NCBI GenBank assembly: GCA_035628505.1
Contig: DASPJR010000207.1
Coordinates: 54,574 to 118,573 of the forward strand
Length of the DNA: 64,000 bases
Direction of reading: 5' to 3'
From: DASPJR01 sp035628505
GTDB lineage: Bacteria; Planctomycetota; SZUA-567; H5-PLA8
Shown one piece after another: positions 1 to 8,810 of the stretch (its first letter is position 1; each line of letters starts with the position of its first letter). A program made the translations under genes and the position numbers. The notes below the pieces were generated by a model that saw only the letters and a list, made by a program, of their open reading frames with translations, searched no databases and was not told the DNA's origin.

Positions 1-426
1 CGGCGACGCGTTCTCGACGAGGATCTTCTTAATCGTGCCGCTCACGCCGGATTTGATTTCGTTCATTACCTTCATCGCTTCGACGATGCAAACGATGTCT
101 TCGGCATCGACGCGGTCGCCGACTTCCTTGAAGTGCGGCTGGTCCGGCGCCGGGGCGCGGTAGAACGTGCCGACGATGGGTGCCGTGATTTCTTTAAGGT
201 TCTTTCCCGTTTCGGCTGCCGGGGCCGCAGCGGCTGGCGCACCTGCCGTGGAAGCGGCTGCAGGCATCGGGTGCGGGGCGGGGGCGGAGACGATGTACTG
301 CGGCTGAGCCGCCGCTTCGCCGCCGCGCTTGGCCGAGAACTGCCAGTCGCCTTCCTTTAGATCGAGCTGTGTGAGCTCGTGCTGCTTCATCAACAGAATC
401 AGTTTTTCGACGTCTTTGAAATCCAT
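1..426 (-). CDS. accB: Biotin carboxyl carrier protein of acetyl-CoA carboxylase (C-terminus cut by window edge)
   Basis: Reading the minus strand from ATG at 426 gives 142 codons without a stop up to the window edge. The N-terminal helix (MDFKDVEKLILLMKQHEL) is followed by an Ala/Pro-rich linker at about residues 40-75 and a biotinyl domain with the biotin-acceptor motif VEAMKVMNEI; the Lys of AMK is the biotinylation site. The family is about 150-170 aa, so only the last residues are missing. It carries carboxybiotin between biotin carboxylase and carboxyltransferase in fatty-acid synthesis. The peptidase gene lies directly upstream in the same direction. accC would be expected downstream, outside the window. 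Confidence 0.95.
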   Translation of the reverse strand, partial: MDFKDVEKLILLMKQHELTQLDLKEGDWQFSAKRGGEAAAQPQYIVSAPAPHPMPAAASTAGAPAAAAPAAETGKNLKEITAPIVGTFYRAPAPDQPHFKEVGDRVDAEDIVCIVEAMKVMNEIKSGVSGTIKKILVENASP

Positions 427-435
427 GGTTTATCA

Positions 436-520
436 TTTGAGTCTGGAGTCTGGAGTCTTGGCGTCTGGGAGTCGGCTTTCACCGTGACTCCCGACTCATA
501 GACTCACGACTCACGACTCA
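436..520. repeat. GAGTC/GACTC degenerate inverted repeat
   Basis: Left arm at 438-475 has repeated gagtctggagtct-type units and right arm at 484-519 has gactcccgactca-type units, the reverse complement of the left. The whole gap between the peptidase and accB is this one potential hairpin. The same family recurs at 3658-3746. Confidence 0.8.
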
Positions 521-528
521 ACAGTTCC

Positions 529-1680
529 TCAGTTGTCCCCATTCCAGCGCAGCCCCTTTTTCAAGCGGCTGAGCACCCGGTGTCCCGACGCTGTGACCAG
601 CACATCGTCCTCGATCCGGACCCCTCCGATGCCGGGCAGATAAATCCCGGGTTCTACTGTTACCACCATGCCCGGTCTCAGGACGCCATTTGAGCGCCAC
701 GACAGGGATGGAGCCTCATGGATATCCAGGCCCAGCCCGTGCCCGGTTGAATGACCGAAAGCCTTGCCGAAGCCAGCCTTAGAAATAATGTCGCGCGCTG
801 CCGCGTCGACCGATTTGATCTCCACGTTAGGCGCAATGCGGTCTATAGCCGCCTGTTGCGCTTCCATCACGATCCCATGAATCTTCCGCAATTGGGGTGG
901 GATCGTACCGAGGAAAAAGGTGCGCGTCAAGTCGGAGTGGTACCCGCCGCTCTTGCAGCCGAAATCCAGCAGGATAATAGCGTTACCTTTAAGCTTGCGG
1001 TCGGTTGGGCGGCCGTGCGGCAGGCTGGAGTTCGAGCCGATCTGGAACATGATCTCGAATGCCTGGTCGTCAGCGCCCTCCTTTACCATCAGGTAGCGCA
1101 GCCGCGCGGCGGCATCGCGTTCGCTGATGCCCTTCTTGATTTCCTTGCAGAGGATGCCAAAGCACTTCTCCTGGATGCGCAGCGCCTTCTCGATCTGCCG
1201 CACCTCCCAGTCGCTCTTGATGAGCCGCAGCTGAGCCACCATGGCGTCTTCGGGTTTGATCTTCACGTGCAGCCCGCGGCAGGCCTTCTGCAGAGCGCGT
1301 TGGTCAGCAATGCGCATATCCCCGGGCTCAACGGCGAGCTTCCCGATGCCGAGCTTCCTGGCCAGGTATGCGGCCTTGCCCATCAGGCCGGCGGGGACGA
1401 TTACTTCGGGTTTGCCGTCCTTCGTGCGCCGGGTTTTCTCAATGAGCACCGGCCAGCCTTTGGCGGTGAAGGATGCTTCTTCAACATAACGGAAGTCAGT
1501 CAGCAGGAACTTCTTGGATGCCGTGATCAGCAGCGCGCTGTCATGGCCGGTGAAACCGGAAAGATAGCGCACGTTCTTTTCGTTGGTGATCAGCGCCGCA
1601 GGAACTTTGCGCTCGCGCAGAAGTTTCCTGAAATTGTTGAGTCGTCGCCTGAGTTCATCCGCTGGCGGAACCGTGCTCAT
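529..1680 (-). CDS. M24 family Xaa-Pro aminopeptidase/dipeptidase
   Basis: 383 aa from the ATG at 1680 (MSTVPPADELRRRL). The frame stays open upstream but that part reads through intergenic repeats and is not credible. An N-terminal creatinase-like domain (about 1-135) is followed by a pita-bread catalytic domain. Metal ligands are visible: the two Asp around LLDFGCKSGGYHSDLTRTF, His in HSTGHGLGLDIHE, Glu in VTVEPGIYLPG and Glu in GVRIEDDVL. The enzyme should cleave N-terminal Xaa-Pro bonds in the cytoplasm. In many genomes this gene precedes efp and accB; here it leads directly to accB without efp. Confidence 0.92.
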   Translation of the reverse strand: MSTVPPADELRRRLNNFRKLLRERKVPAALITNEKNVRYLSGFTGHDSALLITASKKFLLTDFRYVEEASFTAKGWPVLIEKTRRTKDGKPEVIVPAGLMGKAAYLARKLGIGKLAVEPGDMRIADQRALQKACRGLHVKIKPEDAMVAQLRLIKSDWEVRQIEKALRIQEKCFGILCKEIKKGISERDAAARLRYLMVKEGADDQAFEIMFQIGSNSSLPHGRPTDRKLKGNAIILLDFGCKSGGYHSDLTRTFFLGTIPPQLRKIHGIVMEAQQAAIDRIAPNVEIKSVDAAARDIISKAGFGKAFGHSTGHGLGLDIHEAPSLSWRSNGVLRPGMVVTVEPGIYLPGIGGVRIEDDVLVTASGHRVLSRLKKGLRWNGDN

Positions 1681-2244
1681 CGCCGTAACGCTCCCCGTCT
1701 GCAAAAGTGAATTGCATAGGGATAGTGCAATCTTGACGGATGGAAAATGCAAATTCGGTATTTGTCGCGAAATTGAAGCGATGTGAACAACAGAACACGA
1801 CCTCAACAGGGAGGCACGGAGGTCACAGAGGACACGGAGGGAAATTTCGAATTGCGGATTGCGTATTTCGGATTGGCGACCGCCATCTTCAGCACCAACG
1901 CACGCATCAGCTTGCACGTGCCACTCGCCGCCGCAAGTGCGCTCGTCTTGCAGTGCCCGTGAATTTGCACCTCCATTCCGCCATGTGGCCGCAAAGTTGA
2001 AGGAGCAGGCGCGTCCGGCGGCTTGCTCGGCCTGAAACTGGCGCGTCGCGAGGCGGAGGTGTGGCCGGCGGAGCCATCGGTGTCCAGAGATTAGGCGAAA
2101 TACCTGTTCCGTCTTTCAGCAGGACAGGGGCTGCTGGACCAGTCAGCGGCGCTACGCCAAATTAAACGTTGTTTCACGAATGTTGGGTTCCATTTGACAG
2201 CGCCGATGGTATCCTGTGGATGAGGAGGTCTAAGAGGTTTTTTC
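1681..2244. other. Gene-free intergenic region between divergent genes
   Basis: No credible ORF on either strand. It should hold the divergent promoters for the peptidase-accB unit and the exporter unit, but no convincing -35/-10 pair was found. It contains degenerate repeats at 1809-1878. Confidence 0.6.
1809..1878. repeat. CACAGAG-family arm joined to AATCCGAAAT-family arm
   Basis: 1809-1841 is made of ggaggtcacagaggacacgg-type units, as at 5772, 6332, 40629 and 45585. 1841-1878 holds aatttcgaattgcgg and tatttcggattggcg, the reverse complement of the repeat at 33221-33259. Confidence 0.7.
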
Positions 2245-3651
2245 ATGCCTGCACATGAAGGTTTGGCCGCTCTCAAGATTGATCGCACACGCCAGAAATC
2301 CCGCTTTCAGGTCCTGCCCTGGTTCGCCTGCATTGTCGCTATCGGGCTGGGCTTTGCCTCGCCGGAGCTGGTCAAACGTTTTCAAGCCGTAGAAGTTTCA
2401 CTCGTCCCAGCCGCCAAAGTGAGCAGTACTGATGCGCCGGGCACAGGCGGTACCGCGCCCGAACTGAGCGCTGCCGGATACGTTATTGCGGACCGTCAAT
2501 CCACGCTCGCCGCAAAAGTTACCGGCCGGCTGGTCAAGATGAACGTCTCCGAAGCGCAGCATGTCAAGCAGGGCACCGTCATCGCCGAGGTCGATCATCG
2601 CGAGCTCGACGCGACAATCGAGCAGGTGCGTGCCGAGAAGGCAGAGGTCAGCGCTGAGATTGAACGGCTGAAGAGAGCGCTCGAGCAGGCCGAGAAGGAG
2701 ATGAAATGGCAGGAGGCGCCGCTGGCGATCATCGACGCGGAGATGCGGGAAATCCAAGTCACGCTCGCCGACGCGCAGCGCCGTTACGAACGTGACAAGA
2801 AGGTGGCCGAGCGCGATGCCATTCCGACAACAACCGTTGACGACCGCCTGACTGAAATCCGCGCTGCGGAAGCCAAGCTGCGCACGGCCGAGCAGCGCAA
2901 GATCGAAGCGCAGCGGCGCACCGTTGTCATGGAATCGCAGATTGCCGTGGCGCGCAGCGCGATCATGGTGGCGCAGGCCCGTGAGCACTCGGTTCATTCG
3001 CGGCTGAAAGTGCTCGAAACCCAGCTGCTCGACTACTTTGTCGTCGCACCGTTCGATGGCGTGGTGACTGAAAAGATGGCCGAAGTCGGCGAGATTGTAG
3101 CGCCCATCAGCATCGGCGGAAACATGGCGCGCGGCTCGATCATTACGCTCGCAGATTGGACTTCGCTGCAGGCCGAAGTGGACGTCGCCGAAACGCAGAT
3201 CCAGAACGTGAAAGTCGGCGGGCGTGCGGCGATCACCGTGGACGCTTTTCCGCAGAAGGTCTGGCCCGGCAAAGTGCGGCGCTCGCTGCCCCGCGCGGAC
3301 CGCAGCAAGGCGACTGTGAAGGTACGCGTGGATTTCCTGGAGCGCGGTGACGCGGTCCTGCCGGACATGGGCGTGCGCGTGAGGTTTTTGCCCGAGAATG
3401 CGCCCGCCGGTGCTGAAAGCGGCCTGGTTAAAGAGCGCCTGATGATCCCCAAAGCGGCGCTGCAGGGCAGCAGCGATGCGCCCTACGTGTGGATTGCCGA
3501 AGAGAACAGGGCTCGCAAACGCAGCGTGAAAACCGGTGAAAGCGAAAATGAATCGATTGAGATCGTCAGCGGCATCAACGCTGGCGATAAAATCGTGGTG
3601 AAGAATGCGGACAAGATTCAGGACGACAATCAGCGGATCAAAACGGAATAG
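2245..3651 (+). CDS. Periplasmic adaptor (HlyD/MacA-like membrane fusion protein) of an ABC exporter
   Basis: 468 aa. A single N-terminal membrane anchor (about residues 24-44, VLPWFACIVAIGLGFASPEL) is followed by a lipoyl-like half motif (ATLAAKVTGRLVKMNV region), a long Glu/Arg/Ala-rich alpha-hairpin coiled coil (about 125-260), the second lipoyl half (FVVAPFDGVVTEKM) and beta-barrel domains. This is the order of periplasmic adaptor proteins. It should bridge the inner-membrane ABC transporter encoded next to an outer-membrane channel or lipid acceptor. RBS-like gaggaggtc lies upstream of the ATG. The ATPase follows after a repeat-filled gap of 102 bp. Confidence 0.9.
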   Translation: MPAHEGLAALKIDRTRQKSRFQVLPWFACIVAIGLGFASPELVKRFQAVEVSLVPAAKVSSTDAPGTGGTAPELSAAGYVIADRQSTLAAKVTGRLVKMNVSEAQHVKQGTVIAEVDHRELDATIEQVRAEKAEVSAEIERLKRALEQAEKEMKWQEAPLAIIDAEMREIQVTLADAQRRYERDKKVAERDAIPTTTVDDRLTEIRAAEAKLRTAEQRKIEAQRRTVVMESQIAVARSAIMVAQAREHSVHSRLKVLETQLLDYFVVAPFDGVVTEKMAEVGEIVAPISIGGNMARGSIITLADWTSLQAEVDVAETQIQNVKVGGRAAITVDAFPQKVWPGKVRRSLPRADRSKATVKVRVDFLERGDAVLPDMGVRVRFLPENAPAGAESGLVKERLMIPKAALQGSSDAPYVWIAEENRARKRSVKTGESENESIEIVSGINAGDKIVVKNADKIQDDNQRIKTE

Positions 3652-3655
3652 TCTT

Positions 3656-3746
3656 TTTGAGTCGGGAGTCGGGAGTCGGGAGTCTTGAAGTCTAGAGTCG
3701 ACTTCAGATTCGAGACTCCAGACTCCCGACTCTTAGACTCAAGACC
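3656..3746. repeat. GAGTC/GACTC degenerate inverted repeat
   Basis: gagtcgggagtcgggagtc units at 3658-3699 face gactcccgactcttagactc units up to 3746. Same family as 436-520. It lies between adaptor and ATPase genes and extends the apparent ATPase frame upstream of the true start. Confidence 0.8.
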
Positions 3747-3753
3747 CAAACCA

Positions 3754-4452
3754 ATGCCACCCATCATTCAACTTCGTGACGCAACGAAAGTTTATCGCAA
3801 GGGCGGAAGTGACATCCGCACCCTGGATAAAGTCTCGTTGACGATCGACGAAGGCGATTTTGTGGCGCTGATGGGCCCCTCCGGATCGGGCAAAACGACG
3901 CTCCTGAATCTGCTGGGCGGCCTGGATACGCCCACATCGGGTCAGGTGATCGTCTGCGGGCAGGACCTTGGCGCGCTAAGTCCGCGTGAACTGGCCGGCT
4001 GGCGCAGCGATCATGTTGCGTACATTTTCCAGGCGTACAATCTGCTTCCGGTGCTCACGGCGTATCAGAATGTGGAACTGCCGCTCACGCTGTTGCCACT
4101 CACGCGGGCCGAGCGGCGGCAGCATGTGGAGACGGCGCTTGAAATTGTCGGGCTGGCCGAGCGCATGAATCACCGGCCTGATGAGCTTTCCGGCGGTCAG
4201 GAGCAGCGCGTGGCGATTGCGCGCGCGCTGGCGATGGATCCCCGGCTGCTGCTTGCCGACGAGCCAACTGGCGATCTGGATGCGCATTCGGCGCAGGAGA
4301 TCATGGACCTGCTGACGACGCTCAACCAGGACCACGGCAAAACCATCATTGTCGTGACGCATGATCCGAAAGTCGCCAACACCGCGCGGCGGCAGCTGCA
4401 CCTGGAAAAAGGACTCTTGATGGTCGACACGCAGACGGCTCTGCGCGTCTAG
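3754..4452 (+). CDS. ABC exporter ATP-binding subunit (MacB/LolD type)
   Basis: 232 aa from ATG 3754 (MPPIIQLRDATKVY). The open frame extends further upstream, but those codons are the GAGTC repeat. Walker A GPSGSGKT, Q-loop IFQAYNLLP, signature LSGGQEQRVAIARAL, Walker B LLLADEPTGDLD and switch His in VVTHD are all intact. The sequence is of the LolD/MacB/DevA type that works with FtsX-like permeases and a periplasmic adaptor. It should energise export or extraction of a hydrophobic substrate from the inner membrane. Two permease genes follow. Confidence 0.95.
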   Translation: MPPIIQLRDATKVYRKGGSDIRTLDKVSLTIDEGDFVALMGPSGSGKTTLLNLLGGLDTPTSGQVIVCGQDLGALSPRELAGWRSDHVAYIFQAYNLLPVLTAYQNVELPLTLLPLTRAERRQHVETALEIVGLAERMNHRPDELSGGQEQRVAIARALAMDPRLLLADEPTGDLDAHSAQEIMDLLTTLNQDHGKTIIVVTHDPKVANTARRQLHLEKGLLMVDTQTALRV

Positions 4453-4455
4453 CTG

Positions 4456-4585
4456 TTTCGTAGCGCAGGCATCCTGCCTGCGCTCAGTTAGGTATAGCCG
4501 TGCAATTGCGTCGGAGGGGGAGTTAAGCCTCCGCAAGCACAACAGAACGGATACTTGCAGGCTGGAAGCCTGCGCTACAAACAAG
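4456..4585. repeat. GTAGCGCAGGC inverted repeat
   Basis: Left arm 4460-4485 (gtagcgcaggcatcctgcct) and right arm 4556-4580 (ggctggaagcctgcgctac) are reverse complements at their outer ends. A cggagg...cctccg hairpin lies between them at 4512-4532. It fills the gap between ATPase and first permease. A single arm recurs at 16503-16527. Confidence 0.75.
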
Positions 4586-5758
4586 ATGCGCCTTCTGTTT
4601 CTCAATCTCTTCCGCAAGCCTCTGCGCACGGCGCTGACCGTCTTTGGCGTTGCGGTCGCGCTGTTTCTGTTCTGCTTTCTTGAAGCGGTGCTCGAAGCCT
4701 TCAACGCCGGCGTGAACATGTCAGATGCCTCGCGCCTGGTCGTGCAGCACAAGGAATCGCTCTCGTTCCAGCTGCCGCTGTCATACAAGTCACTCATCAT
4801 GCAGACCGAAGGCGTGCAGCACTGCGCCGGCGCCGTCTGGTTCGGCGGCCTCTCTCAGGAGCCCGGCCCCGACGGCAAGAAGAACGAGGAATTCTTTCCG
4901 CAGTTCGCGATGGACCTGGCCAGCTATCTGCCGCAGTACCCGGAGATCGTCATTCCGCGCGAGCAGATGGAGACGCTCATGAAAGACCAGGCCGGCTGCG
5001 TCATGGGCGCGAAGATCGCCGAGCGGCTCAATAAGAAAGTCGGCGACAAGCTGACACTGCGCTGCACCATCTGGGCGCAGGAGAAAGGCACGGAACTCTG
5101 GGATTTTAACGTCGATGCGATCTACACGTCGACCAATCCGACGTTCGATCAGACGATGATGTTTTTTCATTACAAGTATTTTGATGAGGCGCGCGTTTTT
5201 GGAAAAGGCGGCGTTGGCATTTTTATAACGTCGATTAACGATGCCGGGCGCTACCAGGAAATCGCCAACAAGATCGACCGGCGTTTTCAGAACAGCCCCT
5301 ACGAAACGCGCACGATGACCGAGAAGGCCTTCAACATGAGTTTCGTTTCAATGCTCGGCAACCTGCAACTGCTGATGCGCTCGATCGGTACGGCCGTGGT
5401 GCTGACGATGCTGCTGGTCTCCGCGAACACGATGATGATGGCGGCCCGTGAGCGCACACGCGAGATGGGCATTTTGAAGTCTATCGGCTTTACTGACGGA
5501 CACGTGTTCTGGCTATTGATCGGAGAATCGATGGTGATCGCGTTGCTCGGGGGCATTTTCGGCGCCGGCAGTGCCCTGATCGTTGCCAACGTGATCGGCT
5601 ACAACCCCAAGCCTGATTTTTTCCCGGTCTTCTATCTGCCCATGAAAGCGCTGCTGTCCGCGTTTGTGATTGTGGCCATTACAGGTCTGATCAGCGGCCT
5701 CGTGCCCGCAATTAGCGGCATGCGCCTGAAAGCAACGGAGGCGCTGCGCTCGGTTTAA
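4586..5758 (+). CDS. ABC exporter permease 1 (FtsX/MacB family)
   Basis: 390 aa. It has an N-terminal TM helix (about 12-35), a large periplasmic MacB-like domain (about 45-250), and three C-terminal TM helices (about 265-385). The conserved ARERTREMGILKSIG motif after the second TM and a C-terminal GMRLKATEALRSV match FtsX-like permeases. It should pair with the ATPase just upstream and with the second permease at 6384. The two permease genes are separated by an unrelated AT-richer gene. Confidence 0.92.
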   Translation: MRLLFLNLFRKPLRTALTVFGVAVALFLFCFLEAVLEAFNAGVNMSDASRLVVQHKESLSFQLPLSYKSLIMQTEGVQHCAGAVWFGGLSQEPGPDGKKNEEFFPQFAMDLASYLPQYPEIVIPREQMETLMKDQAGCVMGAKIAERLNKKVGDKLTLRCTIWAQEKGTELWDFNVDAIYTSTNPTFDQTMMFFHYKYFDEARVFGKGGVGIFITSINDAGRYQEIANKIDRRFQNSPYETRTMTEKAFNMSFVSMLGNLQLLMRSIGTAVVLTMLLVSANTMMMAARERTREMGILKSIGFTDGHVFWLLIGESMVIALLGGIFGAGSALIVANVIGYNPKPDFFPVFYLPMKALLSAFVIVAITGLISGLVPAISGMRLKATEALRSV

Positions 5759-5771
5759 CAGCGAACGACTT

Positions 5772-5806
5772 CAACACCGAGACACAGAGGACACGGAGAG
5801 CACGAA
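5772..5806 (+). repeat. CACAGAG-family repeat, left flank of the orphan gene
   Basis: Sequence made of caccgagacacagagg and acacggagagcac units. Its approximate reverse complement lies at 6332-6358 on the other side of the orphan gene, so the two form inverted flanks. Confidence 0.7.
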
Positions 5807-5831
5807 GACGGAGTACAGTGAGAGTTTAAAT

Positions 5832-6335
5832 ATGAGTGTTAGAATTGAATTCTCGAAGTTGCAGCCTTCCGGTTTTGAAGATGTGATTTCGTGGGATGAA
5901 GCGGCGAGATATGGAGATTTTCACATTCACGGCTACCTCCGCATCGAATTCAACGACCGTCCGGTTCCAGGACTAGGGCATTTCTCCGAAGAAGATGTTT
6001 GCTTTGACTTTTGGACGCATGAACTATCCAGAGTTGTTCAACAACTCTCTTTGTTTCCGGTCGGCAGCTATACAGTTGACGAAGGGGAACAAGGACATTC
6101 AGCATATTCTTTTGCTCGAAATCAGCAATACTTATCGCTCTCTGTGGTGTCATCCGAAATCGGTGAAGGTCCATCAAATCCAAATTATCAGCAGGTGACA
6201 GTCAAATTCGAAGATTTCATAAAAGAAGTAGAACAGTTTTTTCAACGGCTTCGCGAGGAGTTGAATAAACTGCATTCGGGCGCTTACGAGAAATGGGAAG
6301 GAAAGCACAACATCAAGCCTTTTATCGTGTCTTAG
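5832..6335 (+). CDS. Orphan protein of unknown function inserted in the exporter operon
   Basis: 167 aa from ATG 5832 (MSVRIEFSKLQPSGFEDV). I do not recognise a family. No signal peptide or TM segment is visible, so it is probably cytoplasmic. The C-terminus (about 120-150) is a charged helix (FIKEVEQFFQRLREELNKL). The coding sequence is visibly more AT-rich than all neighbours, uses many A/T-ending codons, and lies between two permease genes that belong together. Inverted CACAGAG arms flank it. These points suggest a later insertion. A weak RBS (cagtgagagttt) precedes the start. Confidence 0.7.
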   Translation: MSVRIEFSKLQPSGFEDVISWDEAARYGDFHIHGYLRIEFNDRPVPGLGHFSEEDVCFDFWTHELSRVVQQLSLFPVGSYTVDEGEQGHSAYSFARNQQYLSLSVVSSEIGEGPSNPNYQQVTVKFEDFIKEVEQFFQRLREELNKLHSGAYEKWEGKHNIKPFIVS

Positions 6336-6358
6336 TGCCTTTGTGTCTTTGTGTTGAA
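6332..6358 (-). repeat. CACAGAG-family repeat, right flank of the orphan gene
   Basis: tagtgcctttgtgtctttgtgttg, the approximate reverse complement of the units at 5772-5806. It begins at the orphan stop codon. Confidence 0.65.
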
Positions 6359-6383
6359 TCAGTTCGAAAGAAGAAAAGGGAAA

Positions 6384-7559
6384 ATGGCCATCCCGTTGAT
6401 CTACAGCATCCGCAGCATCGCCGTTCGCAAGGGCTCTTCCGCGATGGCTGTGGGCGGTATTGCCCTCGTGGTGGTCGTCTTTGTCGTGCTGCTGGCGCTG
6501 GCGGCGGGGTTCCGGCGCGCCATCGAAGTCTCCGGAAATCCAAACAACATCATCGTCCTGCGCAAAGGCGCCGACGCGGAACTCCAGAGCCAGGTCACGC
6601 GCGACACAGCACGCATCATCGCTCAGCTTCCGATCGTGGCCAGGGATGAGAAGGGCCAGCCTTTGTTTCTGCAGGAGAGCGTCATTATTCTCGCGCGTCC
6701 GAAAAAGGACGGCGGCGAGACGAACATCACCGTGCGCGGCGCCGCGCCCGATGCCCGGAAGGTTCATTCCGAAGTGCGCGTGAAAGAAGGGCGCTGGTTT
6801 ACGCCCGGAACTGACGAAGCCGTCATCGGCGTGGGCCTCGCGCGGCGCCTGGAAGGCTTCGCACTTGGCGGGGTTGTAACGATCGGGAAATATTCCTGGA
6901 AGATCGTCGGCCTCTTTGAAGCCAACGGGAGCGCGCTTGAATCGGAGCTCTGGTTCGACGTTGACCTTCTGCAAAGCGCCTTTCACCGCAACGAGGTGTT
7001 CCAATCGCTGCTCTTCCGCGCCGAAGGCGACCCGCAGGAAGCACTCAAATTTCTTGATAAAACGGTCGCTGCCGACCCGCGTCTGCGCTCTGTTCAGGGA
7101 AAGATTGAGACGACTTATTACCAGGAGCAGTCGCGGCTGATGGCGTCGCTGATCGAAACGCTCGGCAGACTGCTGACGTCGATTATGGCCATCGGCGCCA
7201 TCGTCGGCGCGATGAACACCATGTACGCCGCCGTTTCGCAGCGTCAGCGCGAGATCGGCTGCATGCTCGCGATGGGATTCCCGCCAATCTCCATCTTCTT
7301 TGCGTTTATGGCCGAATCGCTGGTGCTCTCCGGCATCGGGGCAGTGATCGGCTGTGGCCTGGCGATGTTTTTTGATGGCATCAAGACAGGCACGACGAAT
7401 TTTGCGACCTTCTCCGAGACCGCGTTTGAATTCATTGTGACGCCGGAGATTCTGCTGCAGGCCTCGGCCATCGCGCTGTTTATGGGCTTCATCGGCGGGA
7501 TACTTCCAGCCATCCGCGCCGCGCGCATGAAAGTTGTCGACGCGCTGCGCCGGGCTTGA
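6384..7559 (+). CDS. ABC exporter permease 2 (FtsX/MacB family)
   Basis: 391 aa from ATG 6384 (MAIPLIYSIRSIAVRKGS), preceded by gaagaaaaggga; upstream codons in frame are repeat-derived. N-terminal TM (about 23-45), periplasmic core domain (about 50-260), and three C-terminal TMs (about 275-385). SQRQREIGCMLAMG is the characteristic cytoplasmic loop, and it ends RAARMKVVDALRR. It forms the heterodimeric partner of the permease at 4586-5758. No substrate can be assigned. Confidence 0.92.
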   Translation: MAIPLIYSIRSIAVRKGSSAMAVGGIALVVVVFVVLLALAAGFRRAIEVSGNPNNIIVLRKGADAELQSQVTRDTARIIAQLPIVARDEKGQPLFLQESVIILARPKKDGGETNITVRGAAPDARKVHSEVRVKEGRWFTPGTDEAVIGVGLARRLEGFALGGVVTIGKYSWKIVGLFEANGSALESELWFDVDLLQSAFHRNEVFQSLLFRAEGDPQEALKFLDKTVAADPRLRSVQGKIETTYYQEQSRLMASLIETLGRLLTSIMAIGAIVGAMNTMYAAVSQRQREIGCMLAMGFPPISIFFAFMAESLVLSGIGAVIGCGLAMFFDGIKTGTTNFATFSETAFEFIVTPEILLQASAIALFMGFIGGILPAIRAARMKVVDALRRA

Positions 7560-7563
7560 TCAG

Positions 7564-8754
7564 TTATTTTTTCTTAAAGAGCTTGTCCGCGAAATCCATA
7601 AAATATTGCCAATCCACAAGCGTCAGGTCGTGCTTGCCCTCGCGAATGTGATAACCCATCGCCTCGCCATGCAGCGCTTCGCCAATCGCGGGCATCTCTG
7701 AGGCCGGCAGGCCTTTTTTGCCGAAGAGTTCGTAAACGGGCGCGGCGTGGATCAAGCTCTGGAACTCCCCGCGCGGATCGGCCCAGAGATCCTGCGAAGC
7801 GCTGGCCACATACACAGCTCGCGGCGCCATCAGAGCGATCAGCGCGTGCTGATCGAAAGGCAGCGCGTCGACATCGTCGTTGTACTTCTTGTAATTCTCG
7901 CAGAACCAGTACGGAAATGTTGTGTTGATGCGCGCGACGCTTTCCTTTTCCGGAAGCTTGCGGCGGCTGAGCGCCGCGCCGCTGCAGCCGGAATCGTTGG
8001 AGATCACCAGCGCAAAGCGCTCGTCCTGCGCGCCGCACCAGAGCGCCGTTTTGCCGCCGCGCGAGTGGCCCAGCACGGCGACCTTATCTTTGGCGATGTC
8101 TGGATCGGTTTCGAAGTAATCCATCACGCGACTTGCGCCCCACGCCCAAGCGGCGATCGTCGCCCAGGAATCACCTTTGCGTTCCTGCTCGAGTACCTTG
8201 AACGCGCCGCTCTGGAAGGATTCTTTATTATCGAGCGCCACGTCAGCGTTGTGGAATGCGGCGATGCCATAACCGCGCGCGACGACTTCTTCCGCAGGCC
8301 AGAAGGGGCTCTTTTCTTTGCGAGTGGGATCGATGTTCTTTGGCGGCCGGTTGCAGATCAGCAGAAAAATGGGAACCGGACCCGTGCGTTTATTGGGAAC
8401 GAAAAGCGAAACATTGATCGTGATCGACTTTTCGCCGTTGGCGACGTTCACGGCGATCTGCTTGAGTGTCGCGGCGCCGTCCATCGCTTTGGAGTCGGTG
8501 TTCGTCACTTTGAAGCTTGTCTGGACCGGAATCGCCGGCACGCGTCCGTATTCGTGCTGCCTGAACAATTCAAGCACTTCAGGGCGGCGAATTTTCTTCC
8601 AGTCTTCGGGTGAAGTGATCTTTTGCCCGGCGCTGGTGGTCAAAACGTCCGGCAGCTTCACCTGCGGCATGTTTGCAGGATCGGCTTTGAAGAACTCGCC
8701 ACCGAATGCGGTAAAGGAGCTGATCAAAACAAAAAACACCGCAAACTGCATCAT
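7564..8754 (-). CDS. Secreted CE15-like (glucuronoyl esterase-type) alpha/beta hydrolase
   Basis: 396 aa from ATG 8754 (MMQFAVFFVLISSFTAFGG, a signal peptide) with gaggt as RBS; codons further upstream come from a repeat. The nucleophile elbow is GHSRGGKTALW, followed by NDSGCSGAALSRR, both characteristic of carbohydrate esterase family 15. A C-terminal His occurs in IREGKHDLTLVDW. CE15 enzymes cleave ester bonds between glucuronoxylan and lignin or related alkyl esters in the periplasm or outside the cell. General acetyl-xylan esterase activity is an alternative. It is convergent with the exporter operon, 4 bp apart. Confidence 0.8.
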   Translation of the reverse strand: MMQFAVFFVLISSFTAFGGEFFKADPANMPQVKLPDVLTTSAGQKITSPEDWKKIRRPEVLELFRQHEYGRVPAIPVQTSFKVTNTDSKAMDGAATLKQIAVNVANGEKSITINVSLFVPNKRTGPVPIFLLICNRPPKNIDPTRKEKSPFWPAEEVVARGYGIAAFHNADVALDNKESFQSGAFKVLEQERKGDSWATIAAWAWGASRVMDYFETDPDIAKDKVAVLGHSRGGKTALWCGAQDERFALVISNDSGCSGAALSRRKLPEKESVARINTTFPYWFCENYKKYNDDVDALPFDQHALIALMAPRAVYVASASQDLWADPRGEFQSLIHAAPVYELFGKKGLPASEMPAIGEALHGEAMGYHIREGKHDLTLVDWQYFMDFADKLFKKK

Positions 8755-8767
8755 CCGCGAGACCTCA

Positions 8768-8806
8768 ACCAGAAACCAGAAACTAGAAAGAAGAAACCAA
8801 AACCGA
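8768..8806 (-). repeat. CCAGAAACTAG-family repeat
   Basis: aaccagaaaccagaaactag followed by degenerate copies, filling the gap between the esterase and the carbonic-anhydrase-like gene. The same family makes both arms of 38164-38239. Confidence 0.75.
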
Positions 8807-8810
8807 TTCG

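Noticed and set aside
751..1710. Long plus-strand frame opposite the M24 peptidase
   Set aside because: Composition shadow; the peptidase on the minus strand has all metal-binding motifs.
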